Numbered from the stretch's first letter, positions 25,458 to 34,623 are shown. The stretch is 64,000 nt of DNA from Candidatus Bathyarchaeota archaeon (GCA_003151735.1 PLYI01000026.1:156221-220220), one strand, 5' to 3'. Notes: a model not told the origin generated them from the letters alone. Translations and numbers: made by a program.

Positions 25458-26294
25458 ATGCGACTGCTTTTTAAAGAAGCCATTCAGACTTGTTTCAACG
25501 CACCCGAAGACCGCTTAAAGAAACTAAATGTATGGGTTGATAACTCAAACACGGCAAGAACCAAAACAGACCTGGAAGCTTACCCCAACCAGTACGACAA
25601 AGCCGAAGAACTTATCACATTCTACACCTTTGCACCCTTTGTGTTAAGCTTAACCAGAGTAGGTTTAGTCAACAGAATCCTGTCCTTAGCCAATGTAAGC
25701 GCGTACGAAGAAAACGTCGTGGACATAGCATTGGAAAGGCAATGCAAATCGCCGAAAGGATACCTCAAATGGATAAAAGATGAAGTGAAAAATCATCCTG
25801 TGAAATATATCAGAGACCAAGCGAACACACATAAGCCAAATCAACGTTTGGAGTCAAACACTCACGTTGACGCATTCATTGAAACCGACAAGCTGCTGAT
25901 CTTCTTTGAAATCAAATTCACCTCAGACATCGCATACGACACCACATTTGACCCTTCCAGAAACCAGCTGGCAAGACTCATCGATGTCGGATTAGAAGTC
26001 AACGAGCACAATGGCAAAGAAGTTCTAGTTATTCTATCGACTCCACGCAGATTCTTCGAAAAGAAAAGCAGACTCTACTACAAAATCAAAGAGTATACCA
26101 GCCCCGAGAAGATAAAGGAAGACATCGAGTGGAGAAGTCTCTCAACTATTAGAGATAACGTTTTGGCTATAAGGTGGATTGCTCTGGAAGACCTCATTGA
26201 TGTTCTCTACAGAGATTTTGAGCATAAGGACAAGGAAGAAGCATTAGAGTTCTTCAAAGAAAGAAACCTATTCTCCGAAGTAACAAAGTCTTAA
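25458..26294 (+). CDS. PD-(D/E)XK-like nuclease-fold protein
   Basis: 278 residues, ATG start. The segment THVDAFIETDKLLIFFEIKF fits the restriction-endonuclease core: an Asp, then Glu-x-Lys after a hydrophobic strand, followed by RNQLARLIDVG with the Gln found in many such families. The next strand (KEVLVILSTPRRFF) also fits. No methylase is nearby. The protein may be an archaeal DNA-repair or defence nuclease. Assignment rests on motif only, hence moderate confidence. A small Cys-rich gene follows seven bases later. Confidence 0.6.
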   Translation: MRLLFKEAIQTCFNAPEDRLKKLNVWVDNSNTARTKTDLEAYPNQYDKAEELITFYTFAPFVLSLTRVGLVNRILSLANVSAYEENVVDIALERQCKSPKGYLKWIKDEVKNHPVKYIRDQANTHKPNQRLESNTHVDAFIETDKLLIFFEIKFTSDIAYDTTFDPSRNQLARLIDVGLEVNEHNGKEVLVILSTPRRFFEKKSRLYYKIKEYTSPEKIKEDIEWRSLSTIRDNVLAIRWIALEDLIDVLYRDFEHKDKEEALEFFKERNLFSEVTKS

Positions 26295-26300
26295 ATTCCA

Positions 26301-26462
26301 TTGGCAAAGAAAAGAGCGTGTGGGGTAAGATTGAAGAAATGTGGTTTGTGCGGGGAAGAAATCAAAGATAGCAAATACTTCACGATTTATCAGTGCAAAG
26401 GAACTGAGAGCAGGCTTGTTCTGGTAGCTTGTGAAAGAGACTTTAACGATAAAGCTTACTGA
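26301..26462 (+). CDS. Small zinc-ribbon-like protein, 53 residues
   Basis: TTG start six bases after the stop of the nuclease-like gene. It has five cysteines: C in KRACGVRLKKC and CGLCGEEI, then YQCKG and VACERD. The spacing C-x2-C ... C-x11-C suggests a small ribbon, with a basic N-terminus (AKKRACGVRLKKC) suited to nucleic-acid binding. It is too short for standard ORF cut-offs, but the Cys pattern supports it. Possible partner of the upstream nuclease-like protein. Confidence 0.55.
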   Translation: MAKKRACGVRLKKCGLCGEEIKDSKYFTIYQCKGTESRLVLVACERDFNDKAY

Positions 26463-26537
26463 GATATCATCATGGAAATATCATGCATGTAGTGGCATTT
26501 CTCTATTTATTAGGATTACAGCTAGGTAAGCTATTAG

Positions 26538-28337
26538 TTATATTTCGATAGGTTGAGCATATTTGGGGGATACAACTTTTCCTCTAAACATGTCTTCAAA
26601 TTGATTAAGGCTATTGGTGTGGATTGGAATGATTTTTGCCGGGTTAATTCTCTCTATTAGTTCTATGAGTTCCGGTCTTGAGGCGTGACCTGAAATGTGT
26701 CTTCTAGCAAAAATTTTTTGTTCATTCTTGATCTCATAATCATAGTCAATGTTGAAGAAATCAAGCCAATTTACCATTTTTGCCTCGTCAATTTCCATCT
26801 CCTCGCTAAAAGGTTCGGTTGAAGCAGAAATGTAGCGGGTCTTCTGTTTTCTATCGAGCGGTATTAGGTCGAAGAGTTCGTTTGCATCCCAATACGAGAA
26901 CATCAAAACGTATTCTTTGGGGCTTTGCCTAATTTGGAATGCTCTAACGCCATTGTCTAAATGATGAGTCGCTAACGAATAGAGGTCTTGGTAATTGTAT
27001 GGTTCTCTGTCGCTTGTTGGTGGCAATGGATTTTTGGGGTTGTTTGGGTCACCTCCTACGCCTATCCTTTCTGCAATGCGGACTATGTTGCGGTCTGTTT
27101 GGGCGATGTTTCTTCCGTGGTAGTGTAGGTAGCCCATTTTGTATTTGTCGTAGTCTGCTTTTGAGTAGAGGAGGTCGCCTTCTCGTTTTAGGTAGACTTT
27201 AAGGTTTGGCATTGTTCGTGGGTCTGGGTATTGGGTTGGGAAACTATGGTGCATTTCGTAGAGGAGGTACGCGAGTTTGGGATTAATTACCAGTGTGCGA
27301 TCGTTTTCTTTTGCTGCTTGGTAGATGGTGTTGAAGCGTGTTAAATCCTTCCAGCCGAAATTTATGAGGACTAATCCTTCAGAGCGCCCGATGTCAGCAC
27401 TTATGTATCTCTCTACATCTTGCTCAGTTATCACTTCGTCCGAGCTAATTCTGGTTCCTTCGGTAATCAAAACATCAACCGGACCATCGATTGAGCGGAC
27501 ATACTCATCGATCGAAACCTCCCCAGCGCCATGAAACCTCACATCACCAGTGTAGAGGATACGTTTGCCATCTGGAAGAGTAAGCAGAACTGAGCAGGCG
27601 CCAGGGACAGAGTGCCCGACTGGGATCAGTTTGTACTTTATGCCCCTTATTTGCCCCTCAGAAGCCGTGATAAACGTTCGGTACTGAGGCGCAATGTCGT
27701 AGGTGAATTTGAATTTGGTTTTGGGATCTTCAATGACTGGGTGCTCCTCTTCTTTTTCTTCACTGCACGCGCACTCTCCAGGACAGAGGGTTTTGAACAG
27801 GGGTGCTTTTTGTTTGATGGTGACTTTCTTGGCTATTTTGTAGTACTGGTCGTCCACGCCAGAAACCGAAACATCAGTCATAGCTTTCGCCAGGACTTTG
27901 GTTTTTTCGGTGCAGTAGACGGGGATGCATGGGTCGAGGAAGCTGACGTCTTGGATGTGGTCAAAATGGGCGTGCGAAACAAAGACGCCGTCGACTGCTG
28001 GGTGCTCGGGATTGCAGGGGCAGACATCTGTGGTTTTCCAGTAATCCAACGCTTCTTTCAAAGGAACTTTTTCGCTGACCGCTTCGTTCTCAAACAGAAC
28101 TGTCATATCAACCAGGTGGGAGGTGTAGATGCCGTCGATTTTTGGCAGAATCCCCAGCCGAAGCATGTCCCGCAGGGCATTCTTTGAACGTGCCACGAGG
28201 AATTCTGAAAAGAACTTGCTATATTCGCCCATTCTGCGGCCAAAATCCAAAAGGACCGAGCCATCCTCGGTTTGGAGCAAGATTTTGTTGCCGCCGATTT
28301 CGTTGACTCCGCCGTAGAACGTTAGCTTAGCAGTCAT
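26538..28337 (-). CDS. RNase J-like beta-CASP metallo-beta-lactamase hydrolase
   Basis: 599 residues. The MBL core has YGGVNEIGGNKILL, the metal motif SHAHFDHIQD, the distal His in IPVGHSVPGA and the Asp in LYTGDVRFHG. A beta-CASP cap follows and ends with HISGHAS and IPIHTNSLNQFEDMF, the motifs B and C of nucleic-acid-processing members. This fits an archaeal RNase J/CPSF-type ribonuclease, longer than usual because of a Cys/acidic insertion (CPGECACSEEKEEEHP) and a Cys-rich loop near residue 105. It stands alone on the minus strand. Substrate RNA not known. Confidence 0.9.
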   Translation of the reverse strand: MTAKLTFYGGVNEIGGNKILLQTEDGSVLLDFGRRMGEYSKFFSEFLVARSKNALRDMLRLGILPKIDGIYTSHLVDMTVLFENEAVSEKVPLKEALDYWKTTDVCPCNPEHPAVDGVFVSHAHFDHIQDVSFLDPCIPVYCTEKTKVLAKAMTDVSVSGVDDQYYKIAKKVTIKQKAPLFKTLCPGECACSEEKEEEHPVIEDPKTKFKFTYDIAPQYRTFITASEGQIRGIKYKLIPVGHSVPGACSVLLTLPDGKRILYTGDVRFHGAGEVSIDEYVRSIDGPVDVLITEGTRISSDEVITEQDVERYISADIGRSEGLVLINFGWKDLTRFNTIYQAAKENDRTLVINPKLAYLLYEMHHSFPTQYPDPRTMPNLKVYLKREGDLLYSKADYDKYKMGYLHYHGRNIAQTDRNIVRIAERIGVGGDPNNPKNPLPPTSDREPYNYQDLYSLATHHLDNGVRAFQIRQSPKEYVLMFSYWDANELFDLIPLDRKQKTRYISASTEPFSEEMEIDEAKMVNWLDFFNIDYDYEIKNEQKIFARRHISGHASRPELIELIERINPAKIIPIHTNSLNQFEDMFRGKVVSPKYAQPIEI

Positions 28338-28683
28338 GGTTTTCCCGAATGCCAGCTTACAGCGTAACTTGCTTTTATTAATTTGCCATTACTGGTAGAG
28401 CTACCAAAAAACGAGGTGCACTACAATTACCCCAGTTACCACAGTTTTCTCTACTCCCCTTTCTATACCTTACCCCAAGACCCATTTTTTTAGAAACTCA
28501 AAATTATCTGGTGCATCTGTCGTGGTTGTAGTGGTGTCAACCTTGCTGCACTAATATCTTCGTTCCATAAGATTGAAAAACCTATATAGAATTTCAGTAT
28601 AATGGAACAATATGAAAACCCCAATAGGTAAGTACTCCTTCAGCAAGTGATAAAACTGCAACTTTCCACTGTTCCTCAATTAT
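28338..28683. other. Intergenic region
   Basis: 346 bases between the RNase J-like gene and the toxin gene stop. It contains AT-rich promoter-like runs (TTTTATTAATTTGCC at 28372) and nothing else recognisable. Confidence 0.35.
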
Positions 28684-28953
28684 CTAGAGCATTTTTGAAA
28701 AATCATTGTACACTTTGCTTCTGTGACCGATAAAAAGAATGATTACTTGTTTTTTGTTTTGGTTTATTTCGTAGATGACTCGATAGTCGCCTACTCGTAG
28801 GCTCCAGTAATCTGATTGCTTAAGGGGTTTTCCGAGTTTGTCGGGGTTTTCAAGTAGTTGTTTTGCGCTCTCGATTATTCTTGTGCGAATTTGTTTTTCT
28901 ATTTTTTGGAGTTCTTTTGCTGCTTTAGGATGCAGGAGTACTTTGAAGGTCAC
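28684..28953 (-). CDS. RelE/ParE-family toxin
   Basis: 89 residues. LHPKAAKELQKIEKQIRTRI, the helix with ENPDKLGKPLK, the strand WSLRVGDYRVIYEI and the end VIILFIGHRSKVYND are all RelE-type: conserved Arg in RVGDYRV and the His-Arg-x-x-Val-Tyr end. Such toxins cleave mRNA in the ribosome A site or inhibit gyrase. It overlaps its antitoxin gene by four bases (ATGA), with the antitoxin first, the usual order. Confidence 0.93.
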   Translation of the reverse strand: MTFKVLLHPKAAKELQKIEKQIRTRIIESAKQLLENPDKLGKPLKQSDYWSLRVGDYRVIYEINQNKKQVIILFIGHRSKVYNDFSKML

Positions 28954-29180
28954 TCTAGTTCCTCTATAGGGATAAGAGATTCTGGGTGTTGTTTTACTTC
29001 TTCGCTACGTTTGAGGAGAAGGTTAAAAAAACCGCATGTTTTTTCGCGTTCTTGGTAGTAGTTGATGATTGATTTTATGGCGTCGCTTCGGTTTTTGAAG
29101 CGTCCTTCAGCTACCCAATTGTCTATTTCCTCAAGGGTTTTTTGTGGAAGACGAAGTTGTACTTGAGCCAAATTAGCCAC
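28950..29180 (-). CDS. Ribbon-helix-helix antitoxin
   Basis: 76 residues. The N-terminus QVQLRLPQKTLEEIDNWVAE, followed by GRFKNRSDAIKSII, is a CopG/RHH DNA-binding domain: one strand and two helices with the typical R/K-x-R-S-D-A turn. The C-terminal ~30 residues are acidic, suited to wrapping the toxin. It is expected to autoregulate the pair by binding its own promoter upstream of 29180, where TGTAAACAGTACTGTTTACA (29182-29201) forms an almost perfect palindrome and is a good operator candidate. Confidence 0.92.
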   Translation of the reverse strand: MANLAQVQLRLPQKTLEEIDNWVAEGRFKNRSDAIKSIINYYQEREKTCGFFNLLLKRSEEVKQHPESLIPIEELE

Positions 29181-29181
29181 C

Positions 29182-29201
29182 GTAAACAGTACTGTTTACA
29201 A
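29182..29201. promoter_or_regulatory. Palindromic operator of the toxin-antitoxin operon
   Basis: Reading CGTAAACAGTACTGTTTACA, the arms GTAAACAG (29183-29190) and CTGTTTAC (29193-29200) are perfect inverted repeats around TA. The site lies directly before the antitoxin start, as expected for autoregulation by ribbon-helix-helix proteins. Binding is inferred. Confidence 0.7.
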
Positions 29202-29251
29202 CGAACTTAAATGTTTCCAAACTGACACTGACTGTTACACCGTATTTTGAT

Positions 29252-29632
29252 ATGCACGGCTTTTATTGGGATAGGGCGAATACGGTTTTGGGGTCATCAA
29301 AAGAAGCTGCAATCGCACTTCGCATGCAAACCAACTTGTATCGGGCGACAGGACCCGTTGCTTCGACAACATTTTGGACCGCCCTCAACTACGATGGCCA
29401 CAACATCGACCAGAGCGGAAGATTCGACTACACAGGATACAACAGCGCAGCGACGGGAACGATGCAGGTTCCAGCAGATGAACCCGCATTCGTTCAGATC
29501 GTTGCTGAATTGGACGCTTTCGTTCAAGGCGTAGGATCGATGGGGCTGCTAAACTTTAACGGCGAGGGGAACGCGATTAAGATTCCAAACCTAATGTGTG
29601 TTCTGCACACGCAACCAGTCAATTACCCATAA
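29252..29632 (+). CDS. Hypothetical protein, 126 residues
   Basis: ATG start at 29252. Polar and aromatic-rich with an Asn/Gly/Tyr middle (ALNYDGHNIDQSGRFDYTGY), no signal peptide and no membrane segment, and one Cys near the end. The composition (G+C higher than neighbours, many Ala/Gly) suggests a globular protein. I do not recognise a family. It is convergent with the S2P gene, their stops being ~8 bases apart. Confidence 0.5.
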   Translation: MHGFYWDRANTVLGSSKEAAIALRMQTNLYRATGPVASTTFWTALNYDGHNIDQSGRFDYTGYNSAATGTMQVPADEPAFVQIVAELDAFVQGVGSMGLLNFNGEGNAIKIPNLMCVLHTQPVNYP

Positions 29633-29640
29633 CTACGCCG

Positions 29641-30873
29641 CTATAAGATGAAGGGCAATAGAGTAACTAACAGGACAAGAATTACGCTAGCAATGGTTGC
29701 ACCGATAGTTATTGAACGGATAGCTCTTTCACTTATCCGCTTACCTGCCGCTCTTTTCAAAGCAATGCCGAAGATTCTGCCTCCATCCAAAGGATATATT
29801 GGAAGAGCATTGAAGATAGCGAGGTTGAAGTTGACAAACCAAATCCAAAAAAGACCATTCACAAGTATTTGCCATTGAGGAACTGGATTTGAATAGAAAG
29901 GCGCTAAGAAATCAGAAAAAGGAACCAAACCTGAAGCCAGAGTTGGAGGAGCCAAGTACATGGAGAGCCGATCCAACGAGAAGGTTCTATAATTTTCTAA
30001 GCGTTGCTCAGTAAATAAGTCATAACTATATATTCCCATTACGGTGCGGTTGTCGGTTGAAGTAAGGTTTACTGTTGTTGAAAACATATACTGCCAGTTC
30101 TCACCCCTTGCCACCGTTACTTGAATGGTATCTCCAGCTGTCTTACTATCCAATACTGCTCTTAACTGCGTAGTGTTGTAGATTGTCGCATTATCGATTG
30201 AAACCAAGACATCTTTTGGCATTAACCCCGCGGCTTGAGCGGGCAACCCACTTGTAATATCATTGATGTATACCCCATCGATGACTGGAGTTAAGCTGCC
30301 GACAACTAATAAGACACCTAAAAGGCACACGGCTGCTATGACTATGTTAGCGCCAACTCCACCAGCCATAACTTTTAGGGCGGAGCGAGGTTTTGCTTTC
30401 TTTAATTGCTCTTCATCCACATCCACAAAAGCACCTATGGGGATAAACAAGAAAAACAGTAAACCACTCGACTTAACATTCAACCCAACGTTTCTGGCAA
30501 TAACTCCATGTGCGCCCTCATGAATCGCTATAGCGACTATTATTGCAATCCACCCATAGACTATCGGAAGCAAAGGGTTGATTCCGGGTAACAGAAGAAT
30601 TGATCCGGGTCCCAATTCTCGAACTGCTTGACCCACTCCTGGATTAGATAACACTCCGATGAGGCCGGTGATTAAGAGGTAGAGGGCAATTCCAGCGACT
30701 AATGGTACAAGTACAAGGCTTATCCACGAAAAATATCGTGAGGTGCGAAATGTCCCTAACTTGTCAAAGACCGTTGCAAACCGTTTGGTTCTTACAATTA
30801 GGATTGGAAAATTAAATTCAACTCTTGGTTGCTTAGCTTCGGGCTTTTCACTTTCGATATTATCGGGTGCCAA
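29641..30873 (-). CDS. Site-2 protease (M50 family) with PDZ domain
   Basis: 410 residues. The zinc motif HEGAH (His118-Glu119-x2-His122) sits in a hydrophobic helix and the third ligand is in NALPIYPLDGGRIFG near residue 360, both hallmarks of S2P. A PDZ-like region lies at ~200-260 (GLPAQAAGLMPKDVLVSID). Additional TM helices flank both. These proteases cut membrane-bound anti-sigma-type or regulatory proteins within the bilayer. The N-terminal ~45 residues are cytoplasmic. No obvious substrate gene lies nearby. Confidence 0.93.
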   Translation of the reverse strand: MAPDNIESEKPEAKQPRVEFNFPILIVRTKRFATVFDKLGTFRTSRYFSWISLVLVPLVAGIALYLLITGLIGVLSNPGVGQAVRELGPGSILLLPGINPLLPIVYGWIAIIVAIAIHEGAHGVIARNVGLNVKSSGLLFFLFIPIGAFVDVDEEQLKKAKPRSALKVMAGGVGANIVIAAVCLLGVLLVVGSLTPVIDGVYINDITSGLPAQAAGLMPKDVLVSIDNATIYNTTQLRAVLDSKTAGDTIQVTVARGENWQYMFSTTVNLTSTDNRTVMGIYSYDLFTEQRLENYRTFSLDRLSMYLAPPTLASGLVPFSDFLAPFYSNPVPQWQILVNGLFWIWFVNFNLAIFNALPIYPLDGGRIFGIALKRAAGKRISERAIRSITIGATIASVILVLLVTLLPFIL

Positions 30874-31049
30874 ATCTGCAATCGCTCGACTTGAAAATCC
30901 GGGTTTCTAAAAAATAAACCTTTAGCTAAGAAAAAAACTAAAAATATTCTCTATTTCTGTATCTTTATTTCTATTAAAGCTTAGCAGGCTGAATTGTTTT
31001 TTAGTTGATGAGCCTATCTTTGAGAGTGTCTTCTTTTTTTGGATTGGTT

Positions 31050-31112
31050 GAGGAGAAGATGCAACTGCTGCTGCAACACGATTCTGCAAAACAACAGTTG
31101 CATCTATCAAAG
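31050..31112. repeat. Fragment similar to the 3' end of the 20391 membrane-protein gene
   Basis: GAGGAGAAGATGCAACTG, the CTGCTGCAACA stretch and TTGCATCTATCAAAG in this non-coding stretch parallel AAAGAGAAGATGCAACTG, CAGCTGCAACAACA and CTGCATCTTTCAAAG at 20608-20670. The similarity is patchy but collinear over ~60 bases. The surrounding 30874-31246 interval otherwise has no gene. Confidence 0.45.
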
Positions 31113-31246
31113 AATAAAGCTTATCTCGAGATATTCAAGATATAGACGAGTGTATTGCATAAGATATCAATTCAGCTGGTTTTAATAGAGGCTTGATTAA
31201 TCCTATTGACAAATCTTTTAAGCGCTCAATTTCAAATTAGGATAGC

Positions 31247-32464
31247 ATGATCGATAAATCAGCTGTCGATAAGCCGCTTGGAAGACGCTTCGTTTTTTCT
31301 TTGGCTCTCGCTTTTTTTGGAACAAGCATGCTTGATGTGTTGTCAAGTCTATTCTTGGTTGATTTAGCTAAAACTTACTTTGGCTCCTCGAATCTAGTCT
31401 ATTTAGCCATTGTCAGTCAAATTGTCACGATTTCAAGCATTGCGGCTATAGTTTTCGGAGTATTGAATGGTTTTTTGAGTATAAGAGTTAAGCATAGGAC
31501 TCTTCTTCTTTTTGGAGCATTATGCATTGTAATAGGAGCAGTTGGATGCTTATGGGCGCCAAGTCTCTTGTTTTTGTCGATTTTTTATCCCTTCGACGGT
31601 ATTGGAACTATAGTCGTTGGTGCGATGGCTTTTACATTAATCGGTGAATCTCTTCCGCTGGAAAAGAGAGCCATATCAATCGGAGTAGTGACTTCTTCCG
31701 GTATTCTGTCCACTGCCATTGGGTTTGCTATAGCTGGGTATGGGGCAAGCATCGGAGGGTATCATTCTTATTTATCTTGGTATGTACTGCCAGTCTCGTT
31801 AGTAGCCTTGATCGCTACATATTTTTTTGTGCCCAAGAACCTGCAGCAGATTGCAGTCCAAAAGCAATCTTTTTCTGAAAGTTTCAAACAAGTATTTCTA
31901 AATAGATCCGCCGCAGCCTGCTTAATTGGCAACATGTTTTTGGCAGCTGCGGGCATGTGGTCCTTCTTTGCAGCCACTTTTTGGAGAAAATACTATTCTT
32001 TGCCATTAGAAGTTGTCGCATGGATTACTGTTGCGGTAGTCTTGGTCTATGCCTTAGGCGGGTTCATGGGCGGCCGACTCGTCAACAGATTTGGCCGAAA
32101 ACGTTTCGTAGTCTATAATTGGTTTACAAGAGGCGTATTGATTGCAGCTATTGCGTTTATGCCCAATATCTATGGCGCACTGTTAATGTCATTTGTCGCA
32201 ACTTTAATTGGAGGTTTCGCAGTTACTGGCGCAACCAGCTTGATCGTTGAACAAGCACCCAAATCTCGAGGAACAATGATGTCTATGAACGGTGTCTTTG
32301 GCTCGATAGGAATCACCATAGGAACTGCATGTGGAGGAATAGCCCTCACTCAGGGTTTCCAAGTATTAGGTTTAACGCTCGGAATTTTCGCAGTCATTTC
32401 AGCGCTCATAATACTTTTCATTGCCAAAGAACCCTTCTTACCCGCTAAGAAAGCGGCTTCTTAG
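31247..32464 (+). CDS. Major facilitator superfamily transporter
   Basis: 405 residues with about 12 hydrophobic helices. The intracellular loop motif GGFMGGRLVNRFGRKRFVV between helices is the MFS motif A form (G-x3-D/N-R-x-G-R-R/K). An N-terminal half (FFGTSMLDVLSSLFLVDLAK) and a matching second half follow. The direction of transport and substrate cannot be told; drug or small-molecule efflux is common for this type. Its 3' end overlaps the TrmB gene on the other strand by 20 bases. Confidence 0.92.
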   Translation: MIDKSAVDKPLGRRFVFSLALAFFGTSMLDVLSSLFLVDLAKTYFGSSNLVYLAIVSQIVTISSIAAIVFGVLNGFLSIRVKHRTLLLFGALCIVIGAVGCLWAPSLLFLSIFYPFDGIGTIVVGAMAFTLIGESLPLEKRAISIGVVTSSGILSTAIGFAIAGYGASIGGYHSYLSWYVLPVSLVALIATYFFVPKNLQQIAVQKQSFSESFKQVFLNRSAAACLIGNMFLAAAGMWSFFAATFWRKYYSLPLEVVAWITVAVVLVYALGGFMGGRLVNRFGRKRFVVYNWFTRGVLIAAIAFMPNIYGALLMSFVATLIGGFAVTGATSLIVEQAPKSRGTMMSMNGVFGSIGITIGTACGGIALTQGFQVLGLTLGIFAVISALIILFIAKEPFLPAKKAAS

Positions 32465-34523
32465 CTGGCAAACCCTCAGTTTTTTGAGGAGGCGTCATTG
32501 TCACAATTAAGTCTCTAGCAAACAAACCATCTGTACCTGGTCCAGAATACTTTGAAGACGGATGCATAAATGTAACAAACGCATCAAACCAGTTTTGTTC
32601 TCTATCAATTTTCACTCCGGACGCATTTAGTACAGTAACAGAGCTAGATTTTACGTTTCCCTGTCCTTCAAAAATGATGCAGCCAGGGGGAAGAACATGT
32701 TCCCAGGGATCAAGTCGTATTGGCACAGTCCAACCCGCAAAAAGTGTGTTGCCATAAACCCTAACTTGGAGCTTGTCTTTCTTGACTAACTGATAGTTCT
32801 TTTCAAAAGGTGTTCCTGCAAACATCGATTTTCTGTGAAGAACCCCCTTAGAGTTGTCACCTAAACCTCCCATGGGCACAAACGAGGCGCCCTTAGGGGT
32901 ATCCATCCAAAGGTGGACTTCGAGTGCGTCTGCCTCTCCCAAAGAAGACCTCTTTTCTATATGATTGACATGTATGAGCGTTCTTGGCAGATTGAAATAT
33001 TCTGGCGGATGAATTACTGCAGAACCGGCGCTTGCATACATAACGTTAACAGAATTGGATCGTGTGATTCTATGTTTTTTGCCCGTTATGATTTTGCTAA
33101 GTATATCTTGTTCTGTAATTGATCCTGGCGGCTTTATGTCAAGTACCTTGAATTGTACACTGGTTCTTTTTTCTCCGCTTAATTCTATCTCTTTAGGAAA
33201 AGGAAAAATGTTGTACCCATATGGTCCAGTTATTGACTCTAATGTTACATTGGAAGGCTCCTGTGCTTTATTCCACGTGTCCTCTAAGGTATTCAGCATT
33301 TTTCTAACGTAATCATTCGAATTTGAATAAAATAAGAGCGGAGCCCCTTTCTTTTCGTTTAAAGAATAGTTTTGGGATTGAAAGAGGTGTTGTCCATCTA
33401 TTATCGTTACTCCAACGTAGTTCGCAGGGACGTGCCTGACTGCACAAAACTTTGAAAGCAACTGCGCGATTCCCAAGTTTTCTCTCTCAACGGGAGCTAG
33501 AATTTTGATTAGAACGCCTTGGTCGTAAAGTTTCTTAAATATATCTTGTTTCCTGGGTAACTCAATTAAGCCTTGAGATGAAGTAAGAATAACAACTTCA
33601 TGTTCGGCTTGAGTCAATTTCTCGTCGTATTTTTGTTCAACCAGTTTTTGGGCTATTGTATCTTTCTTTTCAACTAAATAATCTCGGCTAAATATTGGAG
33701 ACTGCTTATCAATATCAACCGAATTACGCCAAAGCTCTTCAAAGATGGTTGTGAATGCGCCAATTATCGTCTTACAGTCAGTCCAAAGACAGACGTCATT
33801 TTTCTCAACTTTGGTTTTTTCAGATAAAGGCTTGATGAAGAGTAGGATTTCTTCATTATCCCTTATGACTAATGTGGGAAAATTCTTCAATGGTAAAAAA
33901 GGATTTCTCGCTTCAATGCTTACCTGTCCAGAGGTTTCTTCTATTAGCTTCTTGATGACTTCTGCATTCTTATCTTTAGCTTCAACTAGACACTTGAATT
34001 GAATACTTGATTTGAAAGGATGATTTTGTGCGAGATCGAAAATTCCAAAGTCATCTGCCTGTGTTAGGCCAGTGACAGATGTTATTGCGAGTAGCTCATT
34101 TTTGCTCTCTTGAACCATCTTCTGAAGTCTTGAGAAAATACGAGTTTTGCCTTCAAAAACCATGAATTTTTCGGAGGAATCATCAGACATCCCAATGACG
34201 ATAGATTGCCAGTCGTTTAGAATCTGATCCTTGCTCTGTTGAATTCGTCGAACCTCTTCCATTTTTGTTTTCAAATACAAATCCAGGACTTTTTCAAACG
34301 GAATCGCGCTAAACTGCGCAGGATGCTCCAAGGTAACACTAACTACTCCCTTACTCTGCAAGTTCTTTAAAGAGGGGTAGAGTTGTTGCTTATTCATCTT
34401 TAAAGCAAGTGAAATGTCGCGTCCTCTCTTGAGGCCCTTCTTAGAAAGAAAAACATAGACTTGAGCCTCTATATCTGAAAATCCAAGGCCAGTTAATGTT
34501 TTGAAGACGCGTTCCTCAGTCGT
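32445..34523 (-). CDS. Long TrmB-family transcription regulator with extra C-terminal domain, apparent ACG start
   Basis: From an ACG at 34523 the product has 692 residues and a complete TrmB winged helix (LTGLGFSDIEAQVYVFLSKK, ISLALKMNKQQLYPSLKNL). The first in-frame ATG (34397) would remove half of that domain. AGGTGA lies six bases before the ACG. A coiled coil (TKMEEVRRIQQSKDQI) and two PLD-like TrmB effector segments follow (~80-250 and ~270-420). The last ~270 residues are a beta-rich domain I cannot place. TrmB regulators bind sugars or other ligands. Divergence from a secreted protein and the palindrome between them suggest control of both. Confidence 0.85.
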   Translation of the reverse strand, partial: TTEERVFKTLTGLGFSDIEAQVYVFLSKKGLKRGRDISLALKMNKQQLYPSLKNLQSKGVVSVTLEHPAQFSAIPFEKVLDLYLKTKMEEVRRIQQSKDQILNDWQSIVIGMSDDSSEKFMVFEGKTRIFSRLQKMVQESKNELLAITSVTGLTQADDFGIFDLAQNHPFKSSIQFKCLVEAKDKNAEVIKKLIEETSGQVSIEARNPFLPLKNFPTLVIRDNEEILLFIKPLSEKTKVEKNDVCLWTDCKTIIGAFTTIFEELWRNSVDIDKQSPIFSRDYLVEKKDTIAQKLVEQKYDEKLTQAEHEVVILTSSQGLIELPRKQDIFKKLYDQGVLIKILAPVERENLGIAQLLSKFCAVRHVPANYVGVTIIDGQHLFQSQNYSLNEKKGAPLLFYSNSNDYVRKMLNTLEDTWNKAQEPSNVTLESITGPYGYNIFPFPKEIELSGEKRTSVQFKVLDIKPPGSITEQDILSKIITGKKHRITRSNSVNVMYASAGSAVIHPPEYFNLPRTLIHVNHIEKRSSLGEADALEVHLWMDTPKGASFVPMGGLGDNSKGVLHRKSMFAGTPFEKNYQLVKKDKLQVRVYGNTLFAGWTVPIRLDPWEHVLPPGCIIFEGQGNVKSSSVTVLNASGVKIDREQNWFDAFVTFMHPSSKYSGPGTDGLFARDLIVTMTPPQKTEGLPAKKPLS

Positions 34524-34550
34524 TTATTTTCACCTACATCTCCATTAGTG

Positions 34551-34572
34551 GTCAGTCGAATTTCAGACTGAC
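34551..34572. promoter_or_regulatory. Palindrome between TrmB and secreted-protein genes, candidate operator
   Basis: GTCAGTC (34551-34557) and GACTGAC (34566-34572) form a perfect seven-base inverted repeat separated by GAATTTCA, within a 90-base divergent intergenic region. Flanking TAG and CTA extend the symmetry imperfectly. A TATA-like TTATTTAATTTT lies at ~34594 before the secreted-protein gene. It is the natural binding place for the divergently encoded TrmB regulator. Confidence 0.6.
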
Positions 34573-34623
34573 TACAGTTTATGATGCTAATATGTTATTT
34601 AATTTTCGTAGGAAGCTCAACAA

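Noticed and set aside
27612..28187. 191-codon plus-strand ORF
   Set aside because: Antisense to the RNase J-like gene, whose catalytic motifs are intact on the minus strand.
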